Assembly: GCF_004362045.1 (NCBI RefSeq)
Contig: NZ_SNWX01000008.1
Span: 1-64,000 of the forward strand
Origin: Halanaerobium saccharolyticum
Lineage (GTDB): Bacteria > Bacillota > Halanaerobiia > Halanaerobiales > Halanaerobiaceae
Reading direction: 5' to 3'
Length of the DNA: 64,000 nt
The notes beneath the pieces were generated by a model. That model made no database searches. It was given only the letters and a program-made list of their open reading frames with translations, and was not told where the DNA came from. Position numbers and translations under genes: made by a program. Of this stretch, positions 1-8,601 are shown in pieces. Numbering within the stretch: the stretch's first letter is position 1; each line of letters opens with the position of its first letter.

Positions 1-175
1 TCAAGTTATATTGATGTTAATTTTAAATTTTGAATTACCATTAATGTTAATATGTGCCATTTGGGTTACCCACACTAAATAGCGAAGAGCCAAATAATTA
101 AAGGAAGAATTTAATATTTAAAGAATAATATTTATAGACATTGTTCTTAAATTGCTATTAGAGAAAGGAGAAAAT
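1..175. other. AT-rich leader upstream of pfkB
   Basis: This stretch carries no convincing coding frame. It has loose repeats of a TGATGTTAAT-like word near 12-52 and a short perfect palindrome TGGGTTACCCA near 62-72, which could be a regulator site. No known riboswitch fold was recognised. The end of it (163-169) holds the AAAGGAG ribosome binding site of pfkB. Confidence 0.4.
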
Positions 176-1114
176 ATGAAAAATATAGTTACCTTTACTT
201 TAAATCCGACTATTGATAAAAATTCGAGTGTTGATCATGTTAAGGCAGAAGATAAACTTTACTGTGATAAACCAATTTTTGAACCAGGTGGTGGCGGAAT
301 TAATGTTTCCAGAGCTATCAAAAAACTCGGAGGAAGCTCCTTATTACTCTATACTTCTGGTGGTTTTACCGGTAAAAAACTGGATAAACTGCTGGCAGAA
401 GAAGATCTTAATAAAAAAGCGATAGAAATTAAAGCAGAAACCAGAGAAAATCTAATTATTACTGAAAAGACATCAAGTCTGCAGTATAGGTTTGGGATGC
501 CAGGTCCTGAGATCAATGATCAGGAATATAAAAAAATATTTAAGGTGTTGAATGGATTAGAACCTTTTCCTGATTATCTGGTTATTAGCGGCAGTATTCC
601 TGAGGGTGTAAGTGATGATATTTATGCAGAAATGGCAGAGCTAGCTAAAAAGAAAAAGGCGAAAGTAATAGTCGATGTATCGGGACCTCCTTTAAAATCA
701 GTGATCAAAGAAGGGGTCTTTTTAATTAAACCAAATCTGGGTGAATTTCAGGATTTTGTTGGGAGAGAACTAAAAAATGAAGAGGAAATAAAAGAGGAAG
801 CTCTAAAACTGGTTGAGAATAAGTCATGCCAGGCGATTGTAATTTCAATTGGAGCCGGTGGAGCTCTGCTGGTTACAGATCAGAAAGCAGAATTTATGCG
901 ACCTCCGACTGTTCCCATTAAAAGTAAGGTAGGAGCAGGAGATAGTATGGTAGCAGGATTAGTATTGAGTCTGGCCAGAGGAGATAGTCTAAAAAACTCT
1001 TTTCACTATGGGCTGGCAGCTGGTTCTGCAGCAGTAATGACCCCAGGAACTGAATTATGTACTAAAGAAGATACTAATAGACTATTTAAAAAAATGGTCA
1101 AAAATAGGTTGTAA
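176..1114 (+). CDS. pfkB: PfkB-type 6-phosphofructokinase (ribokinase family)
   Basis: This predicted cytoplasmic kinase of 312 residues probably phosphorylates fructose 6-phosphate in glycolysis. It has the PfkB-family signature GGGGIN at residues 38-43, the NxxE-like VKPNLGEF/IKPNLGEF block and the C-terminal GAGDS motif at 253-257 whose Asp256 is the expected catalytic base. The close match to the E. coli PfkB pattern (FEPGGGGIN, RxxL, GAGDSMV) favours 6-phosphofructokinase 2 over 1-phosphofructokinase or tagatose kinase, which cannot be fully excluded. The ATG at 176 sits behind a good AAAGGAG site; an upstream TTG at 152 in the same frame lacks one. The pirin gene follows after 15 bp, probably in one operon. 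Confidence 0.9.
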   Translation: MKNIVTFTLNPTIDKNSSVDHVKAEDKLYCDKPIFEPGGGGINVSRAIKKLGGSSLLLYTSGGFTGKKLDKLLAEEDLNKKAIEIKAETRENLIITEKTSSLQYRFGMPGPEINDQEYKKIFKVLNGLEPFPDYLVISGSIPEGVSDDIYAEMAELAKKKKAKVIVDVSGPPLKSVIKEGVFLIKPNLGEFQDFVGRELKNEEEIKEEALKLVENKSCQAIVISIGAGGALLVTDQKAEFMRPPTVPIKSKVGAGDSMVAGLVLSLARGDSLKNSFHYGLAAGSAAVMTPGTELCTKEDTNRLFKKMVKNRL

Positions 1115-1129
1115 GAAGGAGGAAAATTA

Positions 1130-1858
1130 ATGAATGCAAAAAAAGTTTCAGCGGTAAAAAAAGCTGAAGGTTCAGGAGCGGAAGTAAAAAGACTTTTTCC
1201 AAATAGAAATCACAATGGTTTTCATGATCCCTTTGTCCTGCTTGATGAATTTTTTGTGGAGCCTCCAAATGAATTTGCCCCCCATGAACACCGCGGTTTT
1301 GAAGCAATAACCTATATGCTGGAAGGCCATTTTACCCATGAGGATAATCTGGACAATAAAGCAACTGTTGGTCCGGGTGGAATCCAGGCCTTTAATGCAG
1401 GTAAAGGAATTACTCATTCCGAAAAACCTGGAAAAGAAGGGTTAAGCAGAGGTATTCAGCTCTGGGTAAACCTGCCGCAGAACAAGAAAAAATCAGAACC
1501 AAGTTATCAGTTTATCGAAGCTGATAAAATTAATGAAAAAGAAAATGATAATTTAATTATTAGAGAAATTGCAGATGATAATTCTGAATTGATTTTAAAT
1601 ACCAAAATCACATATTTAGATATTAAAGCGAAAAATGATACGAGTTTTCATCATAATCTAGACTCTGGTGAGGTTTCAGTAATCTACTTAATTAAAGGTA
1701 AGATAGAGGGAGAATACGGTTTAGAGGCGGGAGAAGGATTGCTTGTAGAGGCTGGAGAAAATATTTCTCTGACTCTAAAAAAAGACAGCCGTCTAATTTT
1801 CTTAAGAGCTAAAGCCCATAATCAGGAGATTAAACTGAGGGGTTCTTTTGTAGAATAG
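1130..1858 (+). CDS. Pirin-family bicupin protein (first copy)
   Basis: This cytoplasmic protein of 242 residues has the pirin double-cupin layout. The metal ligands are visible as HxH at residues 52/54 and H96/E98, matching the pirin pattern of two His, one His and one Glu. Pirins bind Fe or similar metals; some have quercetin dioxygenase activity and others are redox-sensing cofactors, so the reaction cannot be assigned. An AAGGAGG site precedes the ATG, and the gene lies 15 bp behind pfkB and before a terminator at 1931. A second, more divergent pirin is encoded at 61208-62095. Confidence 0.9.
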   Translation: MNAKKVSAVKKAEGSGAEVKRLFPNRNHNGFHDPFVLLDEFFVEPPNEFAPHEHRGFEAITYMLEGHFTHEDNLDNKATVGPGGIQAFNAGKGITHSEKPGKEGLSRGIQLWVNLPQNKKKSEPSYQFIEADKINEKENDNLIIREIADDNSELILNTKITYLDIKAKNDTSFHHNLDSGEVSVIYLIKGKIEGEYGLEAGEGLLVEAGENISLTLKKDSRLIFLRAKAHNQEIKLRGSFVE

Positions 1859-1930
1859 TGAATAAGAAATATCAGAACTTAAAAAAGATAAAATATTGAG
1901 CTGATGATTAATAATTGCTTTTTAAATATA

Positions 1931-1961
1931 GAACAGCCTCTAAAAGGGGGCTGTTTTTTTA
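1931..1961 (+). terminator. Rho-independent terminator after pirin
   Basis: An ACAGCC stem pairs with GGCTGT around a small loop and is followed by seven T residues. It closes the pfkB-pirin transcript. Confidence 0.8.
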
Positions 1962-2090
1962 TGCATATTTAACCTTAAGTCTTCAATATGGAAAATTAAG
2001 TTTTAATTATTGCCCAGGATGTTATATACTTAATTAGCATTTGTTAAAAAGTCCAAAAATAGTGTTAGAAGTAAGGAGGCAGATTTAGAA

Positions 2091-3137
2091 ATGAATGAAG
2101 ATCTAAATAACAATGATAATTTTAACAAAAACTCAGATAAAAACGATTTAAAAGAGCAGCTAAATGATATTAAAGCATTTATGCAGAAATATCTGGGGGG
2201 AATCAATATCTGGATAATTGTAATTGCAGTTATCACTCTCTGGGCTGCTCAGGGATTACACACAATTGATGAACCAGAAGTCGGTCTGGTTAAAAGGTTT
2301 GGTAAACATGTGAGGACAGTAGGACCAGGGCTCCATTATCATATTCCTGCTCCAGTGGAAACGGTAATTCCAGTTGATGTAAAATCGGTCCGGAAAATAG
2401 AAGTGGGATATGAAACAATATCACCTCCCCCAAATCCCAAATACAGATCCAATAAAGAAGAGGCACTGATGCTGACAGCTGATAATAATATTGTACATAT
2501 CGAATTTGCAGTACAGTATAAAATACAAAATGCTGAAAACTATGCCTTTAATGTCATCAATGCGAGGACTTTATTAAAGGAAATGGCTGAGGCAGTAATG
2601 AGAGAAGAGGTAGCTAAAACTAATTTTGAAGATATAATAACAACTTCTAGAGGGGAGATAGCACAGAGTGTTCACACTGGTCTGCAAAAGCTTGTAAACA
2701 GCTATGATACAGGAATGATGGTGGAAAATGTAAAATTGCAGGATGCTAATCCCCCTCAACCGGTGACTGCAGCTTTTGATGATGTAAATAGTGCTAAAGA
2801 AAATAAGGAAAATTATATTAATCAGGCTACAGCCTATGCCAATGAAGTTATACCTCAGGCAGAGGGAAAAGCTTCTCATGTAGTAAATAAAGCAGAAGCA
2901 TATAAACAGGAAAAAGTTGCTCGTGCCGAAGGTGATGTGGCTAAGTTTAAAAATGTTTTAACTGAGTATAAAATGGGTAGTAAAGATGTTACCAGAACAA
3001 GGCTTTATATTGAAGCAATGGAAGAGATTTTACCAAATACAGAAAAAATTATACTTCCTAAAAATGAAGAAGGCAATTCTGTTTTAAAATTACTTGATTT
3101 AAATAAATTGCGAAATGCCGGAGGTGAGAGTAAATGA
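2091..3137 (+). CDS. hflK: HflK-like SPFH/band-7 membrane protein
   Basis: The 348-residue protein has a hydrophilic Asn/Asp/Lys-rich N-terminus, one membrane segment at about residues 39-57, an SPFH (prohibitin) domain with the VGLVKRFG block and an Ala/Glu-rich helical region near 230-290. HflK with HflC forms a membrane ring that restrains the FtsH protease in well-studied bacteria; that role is inferred here. AAGGAGG at 2072-2078 precedes the ATG. The stop codon overlaps the hflC start (ATGA), implying translational coupling and a heteromeric complex. Confidence 0.92.
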   Translation: MNEDLNNNDNFNKNSDKNDLKEQLNDIKAFMQKYLGGINIWIIVIAVITLWAAQGLHTIDEPEVGLVKRFGKHVRTVGPGLHYHIPAPVETVIPVDVKSVRKIEVGYETISPPPNPKYRSNKEEALMLTADNNIVHIEFAVQYKIQNAENYAFNVINARTLLKEMAEAVMREEVAKTNFEDIITTSRGEIAQSVHTGLQKLVNSYDTGMMVENVKLQDANPPQPVTAAFDDVNSAKENKENYINQATAYANEVIPQAEGKASHVVNKAEAYKQEKVARAEGDVAKFKNVLTEYKMGSKDVTRTRLYIEAMEEILPNTEKIILPKNEEGNSVLKLLDLNKLRNAGGESK

Positions 3138-3991
3138 AAAAATTACTAACATTTTTAATGATAATTTTAGTTATCGTGCTGGCTTATAACTTATTTACTT
3201 TTACTGTTGATGAAACGAAAACGGCAGTTGTTAAACAATTTGGTGAGGTAGTAAAGATTTCTAAAGAGCCAGGGCTGCATTTTAAGATGCCCTTTGTGCA
3301 AAATATTATCTATCTTGAAGATAGAATTTTATCTTATGATATTGAACCACGAAAACTGATTACCTCTGATAAAAAACATCTGCTGGTTAATAACTATGCA
3401 CTCTGGAAGATTGATGACCCACTGGAATTTGTCCAGTCTATGAGTGGACAGCGTACACTTGCTCAAACCAGGATTGATGATATTGTTTATTCCAATCTCC
3501 GCAACAAACTGGCTTCAGAGACTTTTAATAATATAGTTTCCGAAAAAAGAATTGGTTATCTCAACTCAATAACTGAAAAGAGCAGGAAACAGTTAAAAGA
3601 TTATGGAATTCATTTAATAGATGTCAAAATTAAAAGAGCTGATTTACCTGAAGCTAACGAAGAAGCTGTTTACGAAAGAATGTCTTCAGAAAGAAAACAG
3701 AGAGCTAAACAAATAAGAGCTCAGGGTCAAAGAGAAGCTGAAATTATTAAAGCTGAGGCTGATAAAGAAGCTGAAATAATCGGTGCTCTGGCAGAAAAGA
3801 AAGCTCAGGAACTCAGGGGGCAGGGTGATGCTAAAGCACTGCAGGTTTATAGTGATGTCTACAGTCAGGATACGGAATTTTATAAATTCTGGCGCAGTCT
3901 GCAGTCCTATAAGAACTCTCTCAAAGAAAAAACGACTATCATTCTTTCCGAAGATATGGAATATCTAAAATATCTTAATCCTGCAAATTAA
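3134..3991 (+). CDS. hflC: HflC-like SPFH/band-7 membrane protein
   Basis: This 285-residue partner of HflK has an N-terminal membrane anchor (about residues 4-22), an SPFH domain (FTVDETKTAVVKQFGEV block) and a long charged Ala/Glu/Arg coiled coil near residues 180-235, followed by the conserved FYxFxRSLxxY segment. It overlaps hflK by 4 bp and is followed directly by a terminator, so hflK-hflC is a two-gene operon. No ftsH is in the window. Confidence 0.92.
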   Translation: MKKLLTFLMIILVIVLAYNLFTFTVDETKTAVVKQFGEVVKISKEPGLHFKMPFVQNIIYLEDRILSYDIEPRKLITSDKKHLLVNNYALWKIDDPLEFVQSMSGQRTLAQTRIDDIVYSNLRNKLASETFNNIVSEKRIGYLNSITEKSRKQLKDYGIHLIDVKIKRADLPEANEEAVYERMSSERKQRAKQIRAQGQREAEIIKAEADKEAEIIGALAEKKAQELRGQGDAKALQVYSDVYSQDTEFYKFWRSLQSYKNSLKEKTTIILSEDMEYLKYLNPAN

Positions 3992-4019
3992 ATAAGAATA
4001 AGTAATTTTCTATTTTATC

Positions 4020-4049
4020 GGCCCTTCTCTTTTTGAGGAGGGCTTTTAA
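4020..4049 (+). terminator. Terminator after hflC
   Basis: GCCCTTCTC pairs with GAGGAGGGC (one G-U) and is followed by TTTT. Near-identical hairpins recur after the genes ending at 12454 and 15689. Confidence 0.8.
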
Positions 4050-4063
4050 ATTATATTTAAAAA

Positions 4064-4072
4064 TGTTATGAT
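4064..4072 (+). promoter_or_regulatory. Extended -10 promoter for ilvE
   Basis: The sequence TGTTATGAT fits TGnTATAAT with one mismatch and lies 34 bp before the ilvE start codon. No good -35 is seen, as is normal for extended -10 promoters. Confidence 0.5.
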
Positions 4073-4105
4073 TAGGATAATATATTTAGTAGGGAGGAGC
4101 TAAAA

Positions 4106-5131
4106 ATGAGCAAGAAAAACTTGGACTGGGAAAACCTTGGTTTTGAATATTATGAGACAGAGAAGAGGTACATAGCAAATTATACAAATGGTGAGTGGGG
4201 TAAGGGAAAACTAATTTCGGATCCCAATGTAGTGATCAATGAGAGTGCAGCTGTCTTACAGTACTGTCAGCAGGTATTTGAAGGCTTAAAGGCTTATACC
4301 ACTAAAGATGGCAGTGTAGTAACCTTTAGACCGGATTTAAATGCAGAGCGGATGTTGGATTCAGCAGCGGGATTACAGATGCCGCCCTTTCCTAAAGAAA
4401 GATTTTTGGAAGCAGTTGATCAGGTAGTTGAAGCAAATCTGGACTGGGTGCCACCCTATGGAACAGGAGCTTCCCTTTATCTGCGGCCATTTATTTTTGG
4501 ATCTAAAGATGTGATTGCTATTAAACCGGCAGAAGAGTTTCAGTTTAGACTTTATGCAACTCCAGTTGGACCTTATTTTAAAGGCGGGGTAAATCCTCTT
4601 ACTCTTAGAGTCAGTAAATATGATCGAGCAGCTCCTCGCGGTACAGGCCATCTTAAAACCGGGCTAAATTATGCAATGAGTTTAAATACTACTGTAGAAG
4701 CTCACCAGGAGGGATATGATGAAAATCTATTTTTAGATGCTGCAACCAGAACCTATGTTGAAGAAAGTGGAGGAGCCAATATTATTTTCATTACCGAAGA
4801 TAATGAGCTGGTGACACCAAAATCAAGCTCAATTTTACCTTCAATAACTAAAAGATCTATTCTCTATCTGGCTGAAAATCATCTTGGTTTAAAAGTTACC
4901 GAAAGACCGGTAAAACTGGAGGAAGTAAAAAACTTTGCAGAGGCAGGTCTCTGTGGTACAGCAGCCGTAATTTCTCCTGTGGGTAAGATAGTTAAGGGAG
5001 AGGAAGAGATTGTTTTTCCCAGTGGAATGGATGATATGGGCCCAACAATTAAAAAATTATATGAGACTCTGACTCAGATGCAGCTGGGAGTTATTGATGC
5101 TCCAGAAGGCTGGATCAGAAAAATAAAATAA
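4106..5131 (+). CDS. ilvE: Branched-chain amino acid aminotransferase
   Basis: This 341-residue fold-type IV PLP enzyme transfers the amino group between glutamate and the branched-chain keto acids, the last step of Leu/Ile/Val synthesis or the first of their breakdown. Lys184 in GHLKTGLNYA is the expected PLP Schiff-base lysine. The EGLKAY and FRPxLNAxRM blocks are typical of the eukaryote-like/BCAT II branch. GGAGG precedes the ATG. The gene stands alone between terminators, without other ilv or leu genes nearby. Confidence 0.93.
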   Translation: MSKKNLDWENLGFEYYETEKRYIANYTNGEWGKGKLISDPNVVINESAAVLQYCQQVFEGLKAYTTKDGSVVTFRPDLNAERMLDSAAGLQMPPFPKERFLEAVDQVVEANLDWVPPYGTGASLYLRPFIFGSKDVIAIKPAEEFQFRLYATPVGPYFKGGVNPLTLRVSKYDRAAPRGTGHLKTGLNYAMSLNTTVEAHQEGYDENLFLDAATRTYVEESGGANIIFITEDNELVTPKSSSILPSITKRSILYLAENHLGLKVTERPVKLEEVKNFAEAGLCGTAAVISPVGKIVKGEEEIVFPSGMDDMGPTIKKLYETLTQMQLGVIDAPEGWIRKIK

Positions 5132-5157
5132 TGAATTAAAAATATTTTTTATAAGTT

Positions 5158-5196
5158 AAAACCCTTCTCAAAATTACAGTGAGAAGGGTTTGCTTT
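5158..5196. terminator. Bidirectional terminator between ilvE and the xylanase gene
   Basis: AAACCCTTCTCA pairs with TGAGAAGGGTTT. A-rich and T-rich flanks on both sides allow termination of both convergent genes. Confidence 0.75.
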
Positions 5197-5243
5197 ATCA
5201 TCTTTAGTTAAAACAGTTGATTAATTCAATTATCCAGGATAAA

Positions 5244-6470
5244 TTAACTTAAGTTTAAAATAATTTTTGCTTGATCTTTTTCTAAGTTAAAACTAGCTTC
5301 TTTATTTTTTGTTTTTAAAGTATATTCTCCCAGAGTACCTTCAAATTCAATTTCGCCGGCAGCATCAGTTTTTAGATTTTTGTTTTCGGTCCACCATTTA
5401 TCTTTAATTAATTTTTTGAGCTCATTAAAGGCCGGTTTTGCCGAATAATCTTCTCTCAGCAAACCGGAAGGTGCATTTAACCACTGACCATCAATTAAAT
5501 CCCACCAGGTAATACCTTTTACCAGCGGATGAGAATATAATGTCTTATAAAACTCCACCACATTTTCTGCCTGTCTTTTTTCTCCAGCTGGAGTAGAAGG
5601 CCAGTTTTCAACCTGATAATCATTTAAATCAACATAATGAGCAGGCATCAGTTCACCTGAAACCATTGTAACCTCACTGAACTGGATTGGAATCCCAAAA
5701 CGGCTGAACCTTTCTAACACAGACTGAGTTTTTTCAAGCCCCCAGTATCCCTGATGCATGTGGGACTGGATACCAATATTATCAATTTCAACTCCTGCTT
5801 CCAGACAGCCTTCAATCAAAATTTCATAAGCAGCTGTAGTGTTAAAATCATTGAGGATAAAAGTAGCTTTTGGAGCTTCCTTCTGAGCGGCAGCGAATAA
5901 TTCTTTGATTACATTAATCCGCCCTTTAGCCTGAGCAACTCGAGTTAAACCATTATCATATTTATCAAAATTGGGCATGATTACAACTTCATTGATCACA
6001 TCCCACATATCAACCAGATCTTTAAAGTCATTGATATCTCTTTTTAGACGCTTAAGCTGTGCTTCCCAGATTTCCTGATTGCTTAAGTCTAAAAGCCAGT
6101 CAGGTGCAAGGGTATGCCAGCTTAACGGATGACCTTTAACAGTTAAGTTATTATCCTGACAAAATTGGGCTGCATTTTTTAGCTCTCGGGTTCTCGGTTT
6201 TCCTCTTTCGGGTTCAAACTGGCCCCAGTAAAAAGGAAGAGTGGTGAAATTAAATATATCCAAAAACTTTTCTATGTATTTTTCAGTATTCGCTTCTGCT
6301 TCAGAATCAAGCTGATTATTAGCATAGGGTACAAATTCAAAACCATTACAGCCAAAAAGAAATTGATGGTCTGTCTGTGAAATTTCTACTGCTTCATTTT
6401 TAAGAGATTTTTCCTGTCCGTCTAAAATTTTAACTTTTAATTTTTGTTGTCGGTGATCCAGATTATTCAT
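5244..6470 (-). CDS. Intracellular GH10 endo-1,4-beta-xylanase
   Basis: The 408-residue protein has the family 10 barrel: the GHPLSWH segment, acid/base Glu161 in WDVINEV, nucleophile Glu266 in QFSEVT, and the WWDLIDG/GLLREDYSAKPA C-terminal blocks. There is no signal peptide, so it likely trims imported xylo-oligosaccharides in the cytoplasm. The last 60 residues form a small beta-rich tail of unknown role. A GAGGGGG site precedes the ATG. A 19-bp palindrome lies 22 bp upstream of the start and is a likely operator. Confidence 0.92.
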   Translation of the reverse strand: MNNLDHRQQKLKVKILDGQEKSLKNEAVEISQTDHQFLFGCNGFEFVPYANNQLDSEAEANTEKYIEKFLDIFNFTTLPFYWGQFEPERGKPRTRELKNAAQFCQDNNLTVKGHPLSWHTLAPDWLLDLSNQEIWEAQLKRLKRDINDFKDLVDMWDVINEVVIMPNFDKYDNGLTRVAQAKGRINVIKELFAAAQKEAPKATFILNDFNTTAAYEILIEGCLEAGVEIDNIGIQSHMHQGYWGLEKTQSVLERFSRFGIPIQFSEVTMVSGELMPAHYVDLNDYQVENWPSTPAGEKRQAENVVEFYKTLYSHPLVKGITWWDLIDGQWLNAPSGLLREDYSAKPAFNELKKLIKDKWWTENKNLKTDAAGEIEFEGTLGEYTLKTKNKEASFNLEKDQAKIILNLS

Positions 6471-6491
6471 TAAATTTCCCCCTCGAGAATA

Positions 6492-6510
6492 TAATTTAAG
6501 TCTTAAATTA
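6492..6510. promoter_or_regulatory. 19-bp palindrome upstream of the xylanase gene
   Basis: TAATTTAAG and CTTAAATTA are perfect inverted arms around a central T. The site lies between the xylanase start (6470, minus strand) and its TATAAT-containing upstream region, where a repressor would act. The binding protein is unknown. Confidence 0.55.
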
Positions 6511-6631
6511 ACTCTTAATTTATTATAACATAAATTGAGATGAGGAAACAGATGAATGTTAGATAATTACTATTAATCAATAAGGAGCTTATATTATACT
6601 TAAACAAATATCATGAGGAGGTATAAATATT

Positions 6632-7189
6632 ATGAAGAGAAATATTTCTATTCTATTAGCTTCACTGCTGATTTTGACTGCTTTAATGCCGGCATCACTG
6701 GTAGGTGCTCAGGAAAATTCTAACTTTGATCAAATTATCCAGAAGATTTCGGATAACCAGAATCTTAACCCGCAGGAAAAAGATGAGTTATTTGATAAAA
6801 TAATTAAACTTCACTATGAGGAGGGAGTTAATCTTAATGAAATTACTCAGATATTAGACTCCAGTGTTACTTATGATCAGCTGGATAATGAATTTGAAAA
6901 TTTAAATGATCTCTATGATGATAATGATGACAAAGATAATGATGACAAAGATAATGATAACGACAGAGATGATGACAACGATAGAGATGATGACAAAGAT
7001 GAGATGCATGATGACAATAGAGATGATGATGACGATGAAATGCATGATCAAGATAACAAAGATGATGATAATATAGATGATCAAGATAACAAAGATGATG
7101 ATAATATAGATGATCAGGATGACAAAGACGATAATAATGATGATGATAATGATGACGACAACGAAGATAATGAGCGTGATGATGATTAA
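6632..7189 (+). CDS. Secreted Asp-rich repeat protein
   Basis: The 185-residue protein begins with a clear signal peptide (cleavage predicted near residue 26, after VGA). Residues 27-90 form a helical domain, and the remaining half is almost only Asp, Asn, Lys, Glu and Arg. The tail contains an 11-residue unit (DQDNKDDDNID) repeated, encoded by a perfect 33-nt duplication at 7046-7111. No family was recognised. Binding of calcium or other cations, or water retention at the surface of a halophile, is speculation. A GAGGAGG site precedes the ATG and a terminator follows. Confidence 0.8.
   Translation: MKRNISILLASLLILTALMPASLVGAQENSNFDQIIQKISDNQNLNPQEKDELFDKIIKLHYEEGVNLNEITQILDSSVTYDQLDNEFENLNDLYDDNDDKDNDDKDNDNDRDDDNDRDDDKDEMHDDNRDDDDDEMHDQDNKDDDNIDDQDNKDDDNIDDQDDKDDNNDDDNDDDNEDNERDDD
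7046..7111 (+). repeat. 33-nt tandem duplication in the Asp-rich gene
   Basis: Two perfect 33-nt copies (7046-7078 and 7079-7111) begin GATCAAGATAAC and are followed by a degenerate third copy. They keep the reading frame, so unit number can change protein length. Confidence 0.85.
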
Positions 7190-7213
7190 TTAACTTTAAT
7201 TTAATTCAGTAAA

Positions 7214-7256
7214 AATACCTCAGCCTTTTTTTAAAAATGCTGGGGCATTTCTTTTT
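7214..7256 (+). terminator. Terminator after the Asp-rich gene
   Basis: ATACCTCAGC pairs with GCTGGGGCAT (two G-U pairs), followed by TTTCTTTTT. Confidence 0.7.
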
Positions 7257-7356
7257 AAAAATTATTTGTTAAATGTTTAGTAATTAACTGAATTAAGATA
7301 AAACTCCTGATATTATTTTGAACGAATGATTAAAAATAGAATGAGGAGTTTTGCTG

Positions 7357-8601
7357 ATGAATAAATCGTTAAAAAAATCATATCTAATCTTTATCTGGCA
7401 TGGTTTCTTTTTAACCCTGACGATGTCGATGATAGATTTTAATACAGTTTTTCCTTCCCTGGTTTCAACTCTAATTGACTCTAAAATAATTTTTGGCCTT
7501 TTATATTCAATTATGCTTGGTGCACCTCGAATTTTTAATATTATTTTCAGCCATTATATGAATGCCTATGATTACCGCAAGAAATTTCTGCTGATTGGAA
7601 TTTACCTGAGGGCTTTTTCATTTTTGGGAATGGCTGCTTTTACCTATTATTTCGGCAGCAGTTCACCTAATATAGTTATTATTTCTTTCTTTTTCTGGGT
7701 GCTTGTTTTTTCAATCAGCGGTGGTTTTGCCAGCATATCCTATGGAGATATTATTGCCAAAACCGTTGGTAGAGAGGAGAGAGGTAAACTCTATGCCAGC
7801 AAACAATTTGCCGCCAGCCTGGCAGCTTTTATGGGAGGAATGGTAGTCCAGAACATATTTTCAGGTGATAAATTTGGCTTTCCTCTAAACTATTCTATAA
7901 CCTTATTTATTGGTTTTGTCGGCTTATTAATTGCAGCTTTTGCTTTTTGGATGATCAAGGAGCCTCCATCTGTCAATAAAGATGAGGATCTACTGTCACT
8001 TAAGGAATACATTAAAAAGGTGCCCGCTATTTTAAAAAAGGATAAGGATTTTGCCTCTTTTATTATCATCGAAAATATGGCGAGCTTCAGCCTGATGCTG
8101 CTGCCTTTTTATATAGTTTATGCTCAGGACAGCTTTGGTATTGGAACTGATTACATCGGCAGATATCTTTTATTCCAGATTGCAGGGACTATAGTTTCCA
8201 ATCTGCTCTGGGGCTACATCTCTGACAAATTAAATTCGCAGGCGGTAGTCCGAATCTGTATTTTGGGAGGAGCTGTAATCCCTATTATTGCTCTGCTGCT
8301 CAGCAATTTTGGACCTGAAACTTATTCAATGATTTTCTTTTTAATTGGATTTTTAATCAGCGGCCGCAAGGTTGGGTTTGAGCCATATCTCTTAGAAATT
8401 GCACCAGATGACAGAAGAACAGTCTATTTGGGAATCAGGGGAACTTTAAACTTTTTAGTTGTCCTGCTGCCTTTAATGGGAGGAATATTTATTGACTTTT
8501 TTGGCTATTTATTCACATTTATCCTTGTTTCTGTAGTAATGTCTGCAGCTTATTACCTCCTCAGGCGGAAGAGCATCAGGCAGGAGATAAGGTGCCGGTA
8601 G
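7357..8601 (+). CDS. MFS transporter
   Basis: This integral membrane protein of 414 residues has about 12 hydrophobic segments, with an N-terminal half ending in a charged cytoplasmic loop (residues 200-230) and a C-terminal half. The substrate cannot be inferred. The ATG at 7357 is chosen because GAGGAG at 7343-7348 is 8 nt away; a TTG at 7351 is also in frame. The last few residues (after LLRRKSIRQE) overlap the broken solute-binding protein gene, and the natural C-terminus may have been lost in the same rearrangement. Confidence 0.85.
   Translation: MNKSLKKSYLIFIWHGFFLTLTMSMIDFNTVFPSLVSTLIDSKIIFGLLYSIMLGAPRIFNIIFSHYMNAYDYRKKFLLIGIYLRAFSFLGMAAFTYYFGSSSPNIVIISFFFWVLVFSISGGFASISYGDIIAKTVGREERGKLYASKQFAASLAAFMGGMVVQNIFSGDKFGFPLNYSITLFIGFVGLLIAAFAFWMIKEPPSVNKDEDLLSLKEYIKKVPAILKKDKDFASFIIIENMASFSLMLLPFYIVYAQDSFGIGTDYIGRYLLFQIAGTIVSNLLWGYISDKLNSQAVVRICILGGAVIPIIALLLSNFGPETYSMIFFLIGFLISGRKVGFEPYLLEIAPDDRRTVYLGIRGTLNFLVVLLPLMGGIFIDFFGYLFTFILVSVVMSAAYYLLRRKSIRQEIRCR

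Noticed and set aside
6902-7084. Antisense open frame over the Asp-rich gene
   Set aside because: It is an artefact of the repetitive GAT-rich DNA, encodes only Ile/Val runs and has no ribosome site.
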